A DNA stretch of 64,000 bases from Zanthoxylum bungeanum (Eukaryota; Streptophyta; Magnoliopsida; Sapindales; Rutaceae), in the NCBI GenBank assembly GCA_019454045.1, contig SKCR01033452.1, positions 1-64,000 of the forward strand. The letters are read 5' to 3'. Below the pieces are notes generated by a model that saw nothing but the letters and a program-made list of their open reading frames with translations, made no database searches and was not told where the DNA came from. Below are positions 1 to 12,974 of the stretch, piece by piece. Position 1 is the stretch's first letter. Every line of letters begins with the position of its first letter. A program made the position numbers and the translations under genes.

Positions 1-491
1 GGCTTTTTTTTATAGGCAAGGGTGAATCCATGTTTGAAAAGGGAATGGACCAATTAGTATCATACAAGGAAAGTCTATATTTGATTGGGGACAAGATTTT
101 TTTTAATTTGGTATGTGATTATTTAGAGTTTACTTGATTTATTTTAATTTCCCATGTGTTAAATATGTGTTTTATTAATTTGGATATGTTTTGTGGGCTT
201 TAGTGGGTTAATTGGGCTTGGGCGTGAGGCTAGCAGCAAAACCAGAAGTATCGACACCGTTCGAATGACGATTCGAACGCTACACGAATGCCCGTAATCT
301 ACTTGATGTTCGAACGATTTAACGAACGCATCACGAACGAAAGTAGTGAATATGTGAATTGAATCCGCTGTCATACTTATTCTGAGTTTTCCCTTTCGAC
401 ATTCGTTTCCCGCGGCTTACGTGACTTAAAAGGTAGTGTCTCCGAATGAGACACATCATAGGGACTTACATGCAAAAATACAGTGCCTACA
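1..491 (-). repeat. TAT/Ogre-like LTR fragment F2 (U3 side, cut by window edge)
   Basis: Read on the minus strand, this starts at base 491 with TGTAGGCACTG and continues with the same order of motifs as the intact LTR of element E (51779-52630): a block close to a GCATTTTTGCATG core, then the ACTACCTTTTAAGTC-like block, a cluster of CGTTCG/TTCGAA motifs, the GCTAGCCTCAC block and the CCCAAGCCCA block. This is an LTR start, not a gene. The other end lies outside the window. Small open frames on either strand carry no recognisable domain. I infer that this is a separate insertion from element D, because no polypurine tract adjoins it here. Confidence 0.8.
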
Positions 492-756
492 GCTAATAGT
501 GAAATAGAAATATCGATGGTCGTTCGAACGTGTTTCCAGACGCTACACGAACGCCCGTAATCTGTTCGCCGTTCGAACGTGTTTCTGAAAGCAGCACGAA
601 TGCACATGTAGTGAACATGTGAATTAAATCCGACGACATACTTATTTTGAATCTCCCCTTCAGACGTCCATTTCCCGTGACTTCCGTAATTTATCTAGTA
701 GTGCCTCCATACGAGGCTCATCATTGGGCTTTCATGCAAAAATGCAAGTGTCTACA
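492..756 (-). repeat. TAT/Ogre-like LTR start F1, interrupted by F2
   Basis: Minus-strand LTR start at base 756 (TGTAGACACTTGC). It runs through the same first 265 bp of LTR as F2, then stops at the GCTAGC-like position where F2 begins. The simplest reading is that F2 inserted into the LTR of an older relative in the same orientation. The base after 756 is copia B sequence and not a polypurine tract, so 756 is an outer element boundary. Confidence 0.7.
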
Positions 757-2443
757 ATATGTATAAGTAGAAAATTCGAATCTTAAAAGGTTTGATACTT
801 AATGGTTCTACTTGTTTTCTTATTGAGAAAATTATCCTATAACTTATAGTGGGAGCGATATTTGATATCGATTTCAGAAATAAGTATTAAACCATATATG
901 TAAGATTGTTTATAGCTTACTACGATCAAGTTCGGAACTTGATTGAGCTTTCGTTATGAATCGTTCATAAACAGCAAAAGCAAAGTGAGCTTATTAAAGG
1001 TTTGACCTTTATAGTATGACAGTGAGAAAAGTTATACTCAGTAATCTATTGTAGATTCTGAGAAAACTTATCTCTAGTCGTACTTATTGGACAATTAAAT
1101 ATCTGTTGGTTAATATTGATATTAAACTATATATTTTGGCTAATGAATACAAAGTGGCGTTCCTGAATGGTTTCTTCGAATGAGATATACATTATGATTT
1201 CTTTGTTTAAAGAGTTCATTCTAGAATGGCTATAGAGTTTGTATTCTGCTAAGATCATAGTTTGGTATAACGGCTGATAGAGCCTATTGTAGACTCAAGT
1301 GAGCTTTCTAAAAATCTGTGTTCTATAATTTTGATAACAGTCAGATTGTTTGATTTTATCAAAGCATAGAGAATACATATTTGATAGTTGGGTCAATTGG
1401 AGCGTACAAATTTCTTTCTAGTATTATATATCCTAATGACAGTATCATTATTAATGTAATAATGGGATGTTTATGAGGTAAACGATTTACCTAAGTCTTC
1501 TTTTCTCCATATACGCATTGGAAGTAGTCTATATTATATTTGATATAAAGTTTTATATATGATATAAAACTTAGAGACTTATGAGACACTCCAATTATTC
1601 GTATATAAGATATGATCTAACAAAGGACACATCAAAACTATCTGTATGACAGTTAGTATAACTGTTTCACAGTTAGTGTGTCTCTTGTATATAGTATTCA
1701 TCTTTCATAAAGGATGATTCCTTAGTCGAAAGAGAAATTGATTAGAATGTCTAATCAATTTTATGCATTATAGGATAATGGCATAATGAATACTATATTA
1801 TGTGCGATTAAATATATCAATTTAATCGTAATAGTTACAAGTTGATACGCTGTAGACCATATGATGTGTCTTGAAACAAGTTCTTTGTTTTCTTTGAGAT
1901 ATTCAGAACAAGTTTCTTCTTCATGGAGAATATAATCCGAAAACATTAGGATCAAAGTAGTTTTGAGTCTAATTATGACGTTAGACAGTCTATGTCATAT
2001 AAAGTCAGAAAAGATGCAGTGGGAGTGTCACAGTTGATTCTACTATATTAGTGGAATTAGTTCTAACTTATGAAGTATTGACTTATGAAGTTACATAGTG
2101 ACCTTATAGATTAGAAGTTTTGATATTAGTATTATGTTTGCGGTTGTCTACATAGTATTTTGGACTTGATCTCTAAATACATAGATAACTTTATAGCTAT
2201 AGCGCAATATTGATATCGCATCTGAGTCATATTGATGTAGAAATTGGATTCTACAAAATATGAATGATGATGGTTAAGGTAGACCATTGGGTTTGTTGGA
2301 CAAACTCAATTTGTTATAGCAGGCTTACTTGTTGTTGCCTACCTTTTGGGTGATAGGTGAGCTCTTGAGGGCCATGAGTATGTTATACACATTAAGATGT
2401 GTATATGATACCGTGGATTGACACTAGAGCAAGTGAGATAAAT
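757..2443 (+). pseudogene. Copia family B internal region, 3' part, eroded reverse transcriptase/RNase H
   Basis: The sequence is collinear with the 3' half of the B2 interior (about 16370-18355) and of the B1 interior, and it ends at an LTR start at 2444. Around 1151-1183 the bases still spell a copia reverse transcriptase relic (K-V-A-F-L-N-G-F-F-E) and then hit a TGA. A degraded active-site segment ending in GND lies near 1405-1442, and an RNase H relic (VDSTT-like) near 2020-2050. No frame stays open over any useful length. Compared with B2 it lacks about 330 bp near base 795, apparently a deletion between short TTTGA repeats. It shares with B2 a block near 1440-1495 that B1 has lost, so it is closer to B2. 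Confidence 0.75.
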
Positions 2444-3687
2444 TGTTATGGTTGGTGCTCGGAGTGCCAATCCGGATCGTATTTATGTTCGATTCATGAG
2501 TACGAACAATTCATTTTTCCATAATATTACTTATTTAATGGTAGCACCTCTTGTATTTTATATACATATTCTATCTAATTACGATTAGATATCTAATTAT
2601 GATTATATTGAAACTAAATCTGATTTAGTGATACATGTATATTAGACAAAAAACATAAGATTTACAATGTAGTGCGCAGTTACAACATAGCTTGTAATTG
2701 ACATTGGGAAGCGTCACTATAAGTTGTATATCTTTAAATGAAGTTCCTGGTAAACATTTACTAACACGGGTCGGTTAGTAAAATCTGCTGAGACCAGTAT
2801 ATATCGTATATCATCACTTAGTCCGATGGTTTATCCCAATGAACCATGAGTCTCGGGAGACTTGTACAGACATGTAGGTGTTTATTTGATAAACACTGAA
2901 TAACTCACTGAAGATTTCCTAATAGATGGTACACCAACGTCAATATGAATCTTTTCGAGTTGAGCGGGCATAGTGGTCCTTCGACTTGAGATACCACAGT
3001 GGATATATGAGTTATCCTCCATACTTTGATGACAGTCACGTCACCGATCTATTTAGATCAGACCTTCGCCTGTTTGTTGGGTGTAGACTGATGCTCATGA
3101 TATCCAGTGCGTATCAAGATAGAATCCGTCAGTCCTGTGTATATGTCATATGTATCCTATATGTGTTTGCGATCTAGTAAATCCATGGCTGTGGTATAAC
3201 TTCAGAAGCGAGTTTCAAGTGTTATTTAGGGATCGTAAATTTGAAAGTCGACTATATTATACCATAAGAATTTGACGTTCTTATCTATATCCCATATATA
3301 ATATGGATAGACTGTGACGGAAGGATTATACATATGAATGACCTCAACTTGCATAGTTTAGCGAGATTATCCGTGGTCATCATAATTAATGAGTGGGTGC
3401 ATTATGGACACGAAATTGGATTTCGTGACGGATAAACCTAAACTTAGAGAGTTCCACAATATCAAGTGTACTCGTTGAGCATTTGGAAACGCTTTATGAA
3501 TAATACGGATTATTCATAATACTTTGCCAGATTAAATGAGTTAATTCGAATCGTTTAAACGGTTAAACGAAAACACATGCTTTAGGGCATTTTGGTCAAT
3601 TAATAATTAAGGTGTATTTGTATTTGATACAAATTTGATTTGATACATATTAATTAATTGTCAAATGAGACTTTGGCACATGCCATT
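2444..3687 (+). repeat. Copia B2 left LTR, first part
   Basis: The LTR starts TGTTATGGTTGGTGCTC after a decayed purine-rich tract and matches the starts at 3688, 10459 and 18356. It is cut at 3687 by B1 and resumes at 12980. Bases 3683-3687 (CCATT) are the target duplication of B1. The stretch contains the B-family hairpin with stem TTTACTAAC near 2757-2782 and another with stem TCGTTTAA near 3550-3572. Confidence 0.85.
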
Positions 3688-6218
3688 TGTTAGGGTTGGT
3701 GCTCAGAGTGCCAATCTGGATCGTATTTATGTCCGATTCATAAATACAAACATTTCCATTTTCCATAATATTACTAATTTAATGGTTGCACCCTTGTCTT
3801 TTATACACTTATTCGATCTAATTACAATTAGATATCTGATTATGATTAGATCGAAACTAAATCTTGTTAGTGATACGTGTATATTAGACAAAAACGCTAG
3901 GATTTACAATATAGTGATCAGTTACAACATAGTTGTAATTGACATTGAGAGGCGCACTATAAGATGTATATCCTTAAAGAAAGTTTATGGTCAAGATTTA
4001 CTAACACGGGTCGGTTAGTAAAATCCGCTGAGATCAGTACATGTCGTATATCGTGACTTGGTCCGATGGTTTATCCCAATGAACCATGAGTCTCGGGAGA
4101 CTCGTATAGACATGTAGGTGTTTATTTGATAAGACACTGGACGACTCACTGAAGATTTCCTAATAGATGGTACACCAACGTCAATAAGAATCTTCACGAG
4201 CTGAGCGAGCATATTGGTCATTCGAATTGAGATACCATAGTGGGAAATATAAGTTATCCTCCACACTTTGATGACAGTCACGTCACCGATCTATTTAGAT
4301 CAGACCTCCCACTGTTCATTGGGTGTGGACTAATGCTCATGATATCCAGTGCGTATCAAGATATGATACGTTAGTCCTGTGTACAGGGCATATACATCCT
4401 CACATGTTTACGATCTAGTAAATCCATAGTCGTGGTATAACTTCGAAAATCAGTTCCGAGTGTTATTTAGAGATCGTAAATTGAAAGTCGACTATATTAT
4501 GCCGAACATATTGACGTTCTCATCTATATCCCAGGTATAATATGGATAGCCTGTGATGGAGAGATTATACGTATGCAATGACCTCGGCTTGTATAATTTA
4601 GTGTGATTATCTTTGGTCATCATAATCCATGAGTGGGTGGATTATAGACACAAAATTAGATTTCGTGACGGATAAACCTAAACTTAGAGAGTCCCACAAT
4701 ATGAAGTGTACTCGTTGAGCACTTGGGAAACTCGATATGAATAATACAGATTATTCATAATACTTCATCGGATTAAGTGAGTTAATTCGGATCGTTTAAT
4801 CGGTTAAACGATAACACATGCATAGGGGCAATTTTAGTCAATCATAATTACTGTGTATTTGTATTTGATATATAATACGATTAGATACACATTAATTAAT
4901 CGTCAAATGAGATTTTGACACATGCCATAAATATATGTATTTGTTATTTATTGTAAATAAAAAAACATATATAATAATAATTATAATAATTGATTATTTG
5001 AATATTTAATTGTTAAATATTTAAATGATTAATTAATAAACTTTTTCCATAAATGTTATGAATTTGTCCAATTATTATTTGAACACATGGCATGATTTAA
5101 TTATACTTTATGTGTGAAATTTTGATTGGATAACATAAAGTTTAATTATCATTTAATTTGATTAAAATAACAAATGACAAAAATGCCCTTACTTTATGCC
5201 AAAGTCGGTCATGTATGTAATAAAAGGGAAAATATTTTCTTCTTCATTCTTTCAATCTCCATGGACGACCAAAAAAACCTAAAAAGCTCTTAAATGGTTT
5301 TTGATGAATCAAAGTGGAGAAAGAAGAAAAATTAAGAAATAAAACTAATGAATCATAGGATTAAATGTAATTCTAAAATCCCTAAGCTTGGAAAATTAAG
5401 TTTCTTGTTTCTTGATGATATAGTGATATCTAGGGTTTCTTCTTTTCTATAAAGTTTGGGGCTTTTGGTTGTGGATGATGGATTGGAAGCTTGTGTGCAT
5501 GTGTGAAGTGTAATTGGATGGAATTAGTGTAATTAGTATCCAATTTGTTCATTTGATGACATGTTGCCATTTTAGAGTGTTATGACCACACTTGTAATTT
5601 CTAGAATTATTCTTGGGTGATTCATATGTGGTGACTTGATTTGGTGTTGTGATTAATTGATTTAATCTTAAAAAATCGGATTTAAAGCATGAAAATGGGC
5701 AATTTCGTTTACTGTTTCAGACCTAGAATATCTGAAAATTTTATGATGAAATTGATGTCTTATGAATGCAATGGATGTGTTTTTGGAGTTGGAATAATTC
5801 CCGGAAAGTGTTTGAGAGTTGAAATATGCGAAAACAGTAAAAAACAGAGTTACCGGGTGACTTTAGAGCCAACCTGGTGACGGCTGTCCAAACAGTGATT
5901 TCGTCACTGTTCGGCCAGCCCATGAACTGTCCTAACACTATTTGGGCTGACCTGGGCAGTCTCCATAAGTGTCGGGTGGTCGGTTCGGTCAAAAATATAT
6001 TTTGTGTCATTTTGCGGAAAAATGTTTTTCGTAAAAGTTTCGCGAAGTTTCTATTGAATTTACTTCGCTATATGATATCGAATAAATAGGTTTAGTTAAA
6101 ATATGAATAAATTATTCATATTAGATATTGAATAATTTATTCGGTAATTTGAAAAGTTTTAAATTATGATTTCGCCCGAACCACGCTTCTGCTGCGCCCA
6201 TCGCCCAAAACCCCAACA
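3688..6218 (+). repeat. B1 5' LTR
   Basis: It begins TGTTAGGG and ends CCCCAACA, and is 2,531 bp long against 2,516 bp for its partner at 10459-12974. It contains the conserved hairpins TTTACTAAC/GTTAGTAAA (near 3994-4022) and ATCGTTTAA/TTAAACGAT with a TCGG loop (4791-4812). The open frames of 60-120 codons in it are not shared as proteins with the other LTR copies and are taken as chance. Confidence 0.9.
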
Positions 6219-9200
6219 AAAATGGTATCAGAGCAGGTCTGATGCTTCATCCATTACATTTTTCATGCTTGATATTTGATATTTAATCCAATTTTAATGC
6301 TCACATATGCATATAATCTATATATGTTTCTTGACTTTTCGGTTCTACGCTAACGGAAATGTAACGAAAATTCAATCGTTAAATTAAGTTATGTTTTCTA
6401 TAGGTAGAATTGAATTGTTTAGAAAATGATTTAGTTTAAAATTCTGCATTTGATGTAGAGTATAGCTTCCTTAGAAAAATTCCCGCTTAGAAATAAGGCT
6501 GTAAAGTGACGTGTATTAGATACATGTTTCTTGGTCCGTCCTGTCAATACGGTTTATGGGTATCTTTCTATAACTGCATCCGAGATCGTGCCAAAGCTGT
6601 GAGGGTGTAGGTTATGGGATTTTATCCATGCCGATTGTATATTGATACTAGACAAATTCAAGTGAAAGTGGAAATCTTGAACGTGCCAAATCTGTCAGGA
6701 CTACATCGGTAGCTTAAGTTTGTCATTGACAAGTGAAGCATTGATACGCCTCATTGTGAACGTTCCAAAGCTATCATAACGAGAAATGGTCAAGACCAAA
6801 ACCAGGAGTCACTGGTGAGTGATTGACAATGGGTTGTCTACCTAATGAATATACATAGGCGAGATCGTGCCAAAGCTGTGAGTCGAAATATATTCATGGG
6901 ATCCTACTCTCACTATGGAATTCGATTTAATTATTGAATTCCCGTTGATCGTTGGGGATTACGGTATTACGTAAAGTAGTGGGAGACACTGCTGGGTTAA
7001 AAATCCATAACTTAAGCAGTGTGTAATTTTATGGAAAATTCTGCTTCGTTTTTTTTTAATTCTATATTGTTTATAGAATTATACTTCTAATCCACTGCAT
7101 GCTTATTACATGAATAGGTTTTCTGACTTTACTTATGGTTGCGTAGTTCTAGAATAGGTTCTAGAAAGACTGTAGACTTAGATATTGTTAGATTAGTTAA
7201 AACCATCGGGAACTGTTGTTCCAGTTTTCTTGAAAATCAAGATGGTTTGTGACTTAGTTACTAAGTCACATTATGTAATCTAAAAGGATATATGTTTTAG
7301 GATATAATTATCTAGAGATAATAGTTTCTTGTGCAGTAAGAATTGACTTGAATAGTTCATGTCTCGAGATTCTTGTCTGGCATTAAGAAAACCCATTTAG
7401 TATTTGTTTATCTCTTAATGACATTTCTTCGCTTTTAGTGACTTTTAGAAGTCACGTGTCTGACATAGTTTTCTAATCAATCATTTGCAATTGTTGCGAA
7501 TAATTGAACGCAAATTATAAAGCTAAAGAAATGAGATATATATAGTTGTGTACAGAGAATATCGATTCTCACAATACGAAAAATGTAGGTATTGGATACC
7601 AGATTTCCCGTCTAGTTTTTTAAAATAATGTTTAATAATTGTTTTGATATTTGATATCAGAACTTATGACTATTGGATAATTGCTTGTTCTGTATAAACA
7701 ATTGTTACATATTTTAATATGACTAGTAGTGTCATTAATGAAAAGATAAACATTAAGAAAATGTTCGGTTAACTAAATAACTTAGAACCGTGCTTTATGA
7801 GTTTTTATCATATAAGCATTATATGATTGTTCCTTATGGTAAAGGATGGTCTGATACAAGATCACACCATATATCGTTATCCATTTAATGAATATTATAT
7901 TCAGGATGTGATTAAATCTCATTTAACCAATGATCGTCATTGGACCACAAGATTTATTAGACTAATACATTGGGTATATGTAGTTTAATGAATTAGAAAT
8001 TGCCTTAAATAGTTTTCTTTACTCCATAAATTAGTCAATGAATTGTCATGACTTAGTTACGTGTTTCTAATAGAGTACATGTTGAACGTCTTGAATTGTT
8101 CGAGAACTTTCAATATGTTTTCTGATGAAACGCAAATAGAATATTTTGAATGGTTCAAAGATATTCTATTTTAAGTATTGAAAGCTATAATTTTAAAATT
8201 CATCGTGAGTCTTTGAATTGTTCAAAGATATTTGATATGATCAAACATGTGAATTTAAGGCAATTAGTTCTAAAGTTATTTAATGAATGTGATTTTTACT
8301 CAATATTAAACATCCACGATTCCATCTTGATGGAATTGGTCAGTGGGAGTAATTGAATCTTATATGATTTGATTCGTTGATATTGAGTGGTACAGAATTA
8401 GTTTCAATACTCTTGGGGTTATGCTTCAGTTACACTAATTCATCTATTTAATTAAGTTCCATTCGTTCCTACAGTTACATATATGATAAGTATAGTAGAA
8501 AATTCGAATCTTGAAAAGTTTGAGATTTGAATCTTTCTTTTTTATAATGGTTATATGATTGAAAAGTACTTGTGCCTCAGAGGTACGAGTGAAATGTTTA
8601 TAATTTATTCTATTTAATGGAATATTGTATTCTATTTGATAGAATATCTTTTCTATGATCCTGAGTAATAAAATTATTTTATTACTTGGTGTGTAACATC
8701 AAATGTTAATAATTGTAGAAAAGAATTGACTTATTATAGTTAAATGTGAGAATAATAAACTGTAATGGAACTACATAATTAATTAGATGAAATGACCCTT
8801 AGTCAACTTCCGTACAAGTTCAATAGGATGTCAAAATCATTCACAAAGTATTTGATACTTAATGATTCTGTTGTTTTCTTATCGAAGAAAATTATCCTAA
8901 AACTTATAGTGGGAGCGATATTTGATATTGATTTCAGAAATTAACATTGAACCATAGATCTAAGATTGTTCGTGGCTTACTACGATCAAGTTTTGAACTT
9001 GGTTAAGCTTCCGTTATGAATTATTCATAAAGTGCGCAAATTGTTTGCGCAGCAAAAGTAAAGTGAGCTTGATAAAGGTTTGACCTTTATAGTATGACGG
9101 TGAGAAAAGTTATACTCAGTAGTCTATTGTAGATTCTGAGAAAACTTGTCTCTAGTCGCACTGATTGAACAATTAAAGATCTGTTGGTTAATCTCGATAT

Positions 9201-10458
9201 TAAACTATGTATTTTGGCTAAAGAATGCAAAGTGGCGTTCTTGAGTGATTTTTTTGAATGAGAGATCCGTCGTGATTTCTTTGTTTAAAGAGTTCATTCT
9301 AGAATGGCCCTAGAGTTTGTATTCTGCTAAGATCACAGTTTGATACATTGGCTTATAGAGCCTATTGTAGACTCAGATAAGCTTTCCGGAAAGCCGTGTT
9401 CTCTGATTTTGATATCAGTCAGATTGTCTGATTTTATCGAAGCATAGAAAACACGTATTTGTCAGTAGGGTCAGTGGGAGCGTACAAATTTCTTTCTAGT
9501 ATTATATATCTTAAGTCTTCTTTTCTCCGTGTAAGCAGTGGGAATAGTCTATGTTATATTTGATATAAAGTTTTATATATGATATAAAACTAAGTGAAAA
9601 ACTCCCATTAGTCGCGTATTAGATATGATCTAATAAAAGACACAGTAAGACTATCTGTATGACAGTTAGTATAACTGTTTGACAGTTAACATGTCTTTTA
9701 TATATATAGTATTCATCTTCGTAAAGGATGATTCCTTTGTCGAAAGAGAGATTGATTGGAATGTCTATTCAATATTATGCCTCATAGGATAATGGCGTAA
9801 TGGATATTATATTATGTGTGATTAAAGATATCAATTTAATCGTAATTGTTACGAGTTATTTTGATATACTATAGACTATATGATGGATCTTGAAACATGT
9901 TCTTTATGATCTTTGAGATATTAAGAACAAGTTTCTTATTCTTGGAGAATTTAGTCTGCAACCATAAGGTTAGATTAATTTTGATCCTAATTATGACATT
10001 AGATGGTCTATGTCATATAAAGTCAGAAAAGATGCAGTGGGAGTGTCACCGTTGATTCTACTAAACTAGTGGAATCAGTTGCAACTTATGAAGTATTGAC
10101 TTATGAAGTTGCGTAGTGACCCAAAAGATTAGAAGTTTTTATATTAGTATAGTGCTTGCGGTTGGCTCATAGTATTTGGATTTGATCTCTAAATACATAG
10201 ACAACTTAGAAGCAATATCACAAAACTAATATAGCGTCTAAGTCATATTGATGTGGAATTTGGATTCTAAAAAATATGAATGATGCTGGCTAAGGAAAAC
10301 AGTTGGGTTTGTTAGACGGACTCAATTTTTTAAGCGGGCTTAATTGTTATTGCCTACCTTTTGAGTGCAAGGTGAGCTCTTAAGGGCCATGAGTATGCGA
10401 TACACATTAAGATGTGTATAGGATACCGTGGATTGGCACTAGAGCATATGGGAGAAAG
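6219..10458 (+). pseudogene. B1 interior: leader plus fully eroded copia gag-pol
   Basis: Bases 6219-7020 are a leader with four copies of a CCAAAG-containing motif (6590, 6685, 6763, 6869). From about 7200 the sequence is decayed polyprotein with no surviving gag or integrase that I can read. Reverse transcriptase is recognisable only at 9228-9261 (K-V-A-F-L, then TGA at 9259-9261), and RNase H near 10030-10090. A purine-rich tract precedes the 3' LTR at 10446-10458. Relative to B2 about 75 bp are missing near 9510. The same order of relics in 757-2443 and 14101-18355 shows that this is one family. Confidence 0.8.
6223..6237 (+). promoter_or_regulatory. B1 primer-binding site (initiator tRNA-Met)
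   Basis: TGGTATCAGAGCAGG follows the LTR end after a four-base spacer. This is the standard copia site complementary to the 3' end of plant initiator tRNA-Met, and it would prime minus-strand cDNA synthesis. Confidence 0.9.
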
Positions 10459-12974
10459 TGTTAGGGTTGTGCTCAGAGTGCCAATCTGGATCGTATTTAT
10501 GTCCGATTCATAAATACGAACAATTCTATTTTCCATAATATTACTAATTTAATGGTAGCACCCTTGTCTTTTATACGCTTATTCGATATAATTTCGAATA
10601 GATATCTGATTATGATTAGATCGAACTAAATCTTATTTAGTGATACGTGTATATTAGACAAAGACTCTAGGATTTACAATATAGTGAGCAGTTACAACAT
10701 AGTTTGTAATTGACATTGAGAGGCGCACTATAAGATGTATATCCTTAAATAAAGTTTTTGGTCAAGATTTACTAACACGAGTCAGTTAGTAAAATCCGTT
10801 GAGACCAGTACATGTCGTATATCGTGACTTGGTCCGATGGTTTATCCCAATGAGTCATGAGTCTCGGGAGGCTCGTATAGACATGTATGTGTTTATTTGA
10901 TAAGACACTGAATGACTCACTGAAGATTTCCTAATAGATGGTACACCAACGTCAATGGAAGTCTTCACGAGTTGAGCGAGCATAGTGGTCATTCGAATTG
11001 AGATACCACAGTGGGAAATATGAGTTATCCTCCACACTTTGATGGTAGTCACGTCACCGATCTATTTAGATCAAACTTCCGCCTGTTCATTGGGTGTGGA
11101 CTGATGCTCATGATATCCAGTGCGTATCAAGATAGGATCCGTTAGTCCTGTGTACATGGCATAGACATCCTCACGTGTTTACGATCTAGTAAATCCATAG
11201 CCGTGGTATAACTTCGGAAATCAGTTCCGAGTGTTATTTAGAGATCGTAAATTGAAAGTCGACTATATTATACCGAACATATTTGACGTTCTCATCTATA
11301 TCCCAGGTATAATATGGATAGCCTGTGATGGAGGGATTATACGTATGCAATGACCTTGGCTTGTATAGTTTAGCGTGATTATCCATGGTCGTTATAATCC
11401 ATCAGTTGGTGGATTATGGACACGAAATTAGATTTCATGACGGATAAACCTAAACTTAGAGAGTCCAAAAATATGAAGTGTACTCGTTGAGCACTTGGGC
11501 AACTCGATATGAATAATACAGATTATTCATAATACTTCATCAGATTAAGTGAGTTAATTCGGATCGTTTAATCGGTTAAACGATAACACATGCATATGGG
11601 CAATTTTAGCCAATCGTAATTACTTTGTATTTGTATTTGATACATAATACGATTAGATACACATTAATTAATCGTCAAATGAGATTTTGACACATGCCAT
11701 AAATATATGTATTAGTTATTTATTGTAAATAAAAATACGTATATAATATTAATTATATTAATTGATTATTTGAATATTTAATTGATTAATTAATAAACTT
11801 TTTTCATAAATGTTATGAAATTTGTCCAATTATTATTTGAACACATGGCATGATTTAATTATACTTTATGTGTGCAATTTTGATTGGATAACATAAAGTT
11901 TAATTATCATTTATTTGATTAAAATGAAAAATGAAAAAAATGCCCTTACTTTATGCCAAAGTCGGTCATGTATATAATAAATGGGAAAATGTTTTCTTCT
12001 TCATTCTTTCAATCTCCATGGCCGACCAAAACAACCTAAAAAGCTCTCAAATGGTTTTTGATGAATCAAAGTGGAGAAAGAAGAAAAATCAAGAAATAAA
12101 GCTAATGAATTATATGATTAAAGGTAATTCTAAAATCCCTAAGCTTGAAAAATTAAGTTTCTTGTTTGTTGATGATATAGTGATATCTAGGGTTTCTTAT
12201 TTTCTATAAAGTTTGGGGCTTTTGGTTGTGGATGATGGATTGGAAGCTTGTGTGCATGTGTGAAGTGTAATTAGATGGAATTAGTGTAATTAGTATCTAA
12301 TTTGTTTATTTGATGACATGTTTCAATTTTAGAGTGTTATGACCACTCTTGTAATGCCTAGAATTGTTCTTGGGTGATTCATATGTGGTGATTTGATTTG
12401 GTGTTGTGATTAATTGATTTAATCTTAAAAAAAATAGATTTAAAGCATGAAAATGGGCAATTTCGTTTACTGTTTCAGACCTGGAATATCTGGAAATTTT
12501 GTGATGCAATTGATGTCTTATGAATATAATGGATGTGTTTTGGGAGTTGGAACAATTGCCGGAAAGTGTTTCGGAGTTGAAAAAAGTGAAAGCGGCAAAA
12601 AACGACGTTACCGGGTGACTTTAGAGCTAACCGAGTGACGCTGTCAAACAATGATTTCGTCACTGTTCGGCCAGCCCATGAACTATCCTAACACTATTGG
12701 GGCTGACCTAGGCAGTCTCCATAAGTCTCGGGTGGTCGGTTCGGTCCAAAACACGTTTTGCATCATTTTGCGAAAAAATGTTTTTCGTAAAAGTTTCACG
12801 AAGTTTATATTGAATTTACGTCGCTATTTGATATCAAATAAATAGATTTAGGTGAAATATGAATAAATTATTCATCTTAGATATTGAATAATTTATTCGG
12901 TATTTTGAAAAAATTTAAATTATGATTTCGCCCGAACCGCACTTCCGCTGCCCCCATCGCCCAAAACCCCAACA
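10459..12974 (+). repeat. B1 3' LTR
   Basis: TGTTAGGG to CCCCAACA, collinear with 3688-6218. Both ends and the flanking CCATT duplication define the element. The open frame at 11931-12209 is simply an LTR segment that happens to lack stops; the matching stretch of the 5' LTR (about 5170-5455) is broken. Confidence 0.9.

Larger units (their letters stand above)
3688..12974 (+). mobile_element. Complete Ty1/copia-like retrotransposon B1, coding capacity lost
   Basis: The element has two LTRs of about 2.5 kb, a 4.2-kb interior, a primer-binding site and a perfect 5-bp target duplication CCATT (3683-3687 and 12975-12979). It is inserted in an LTR of the same family (B2). The LTR pair shows scattered substitutions and small indels, so the insertion is older than that of C2. 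The interior has no long open frame; its copia identity comes from reverse transcriptase and RNase H relics and from the tRNA-Met primer site. Confidence 0.9.

Noticed and set aside
11931..12209. 92-codon frame in the B1 3' LTR
   Set aside because: The matching stretch of the 5' LTR is broken by stops; it is not conserved as protein.
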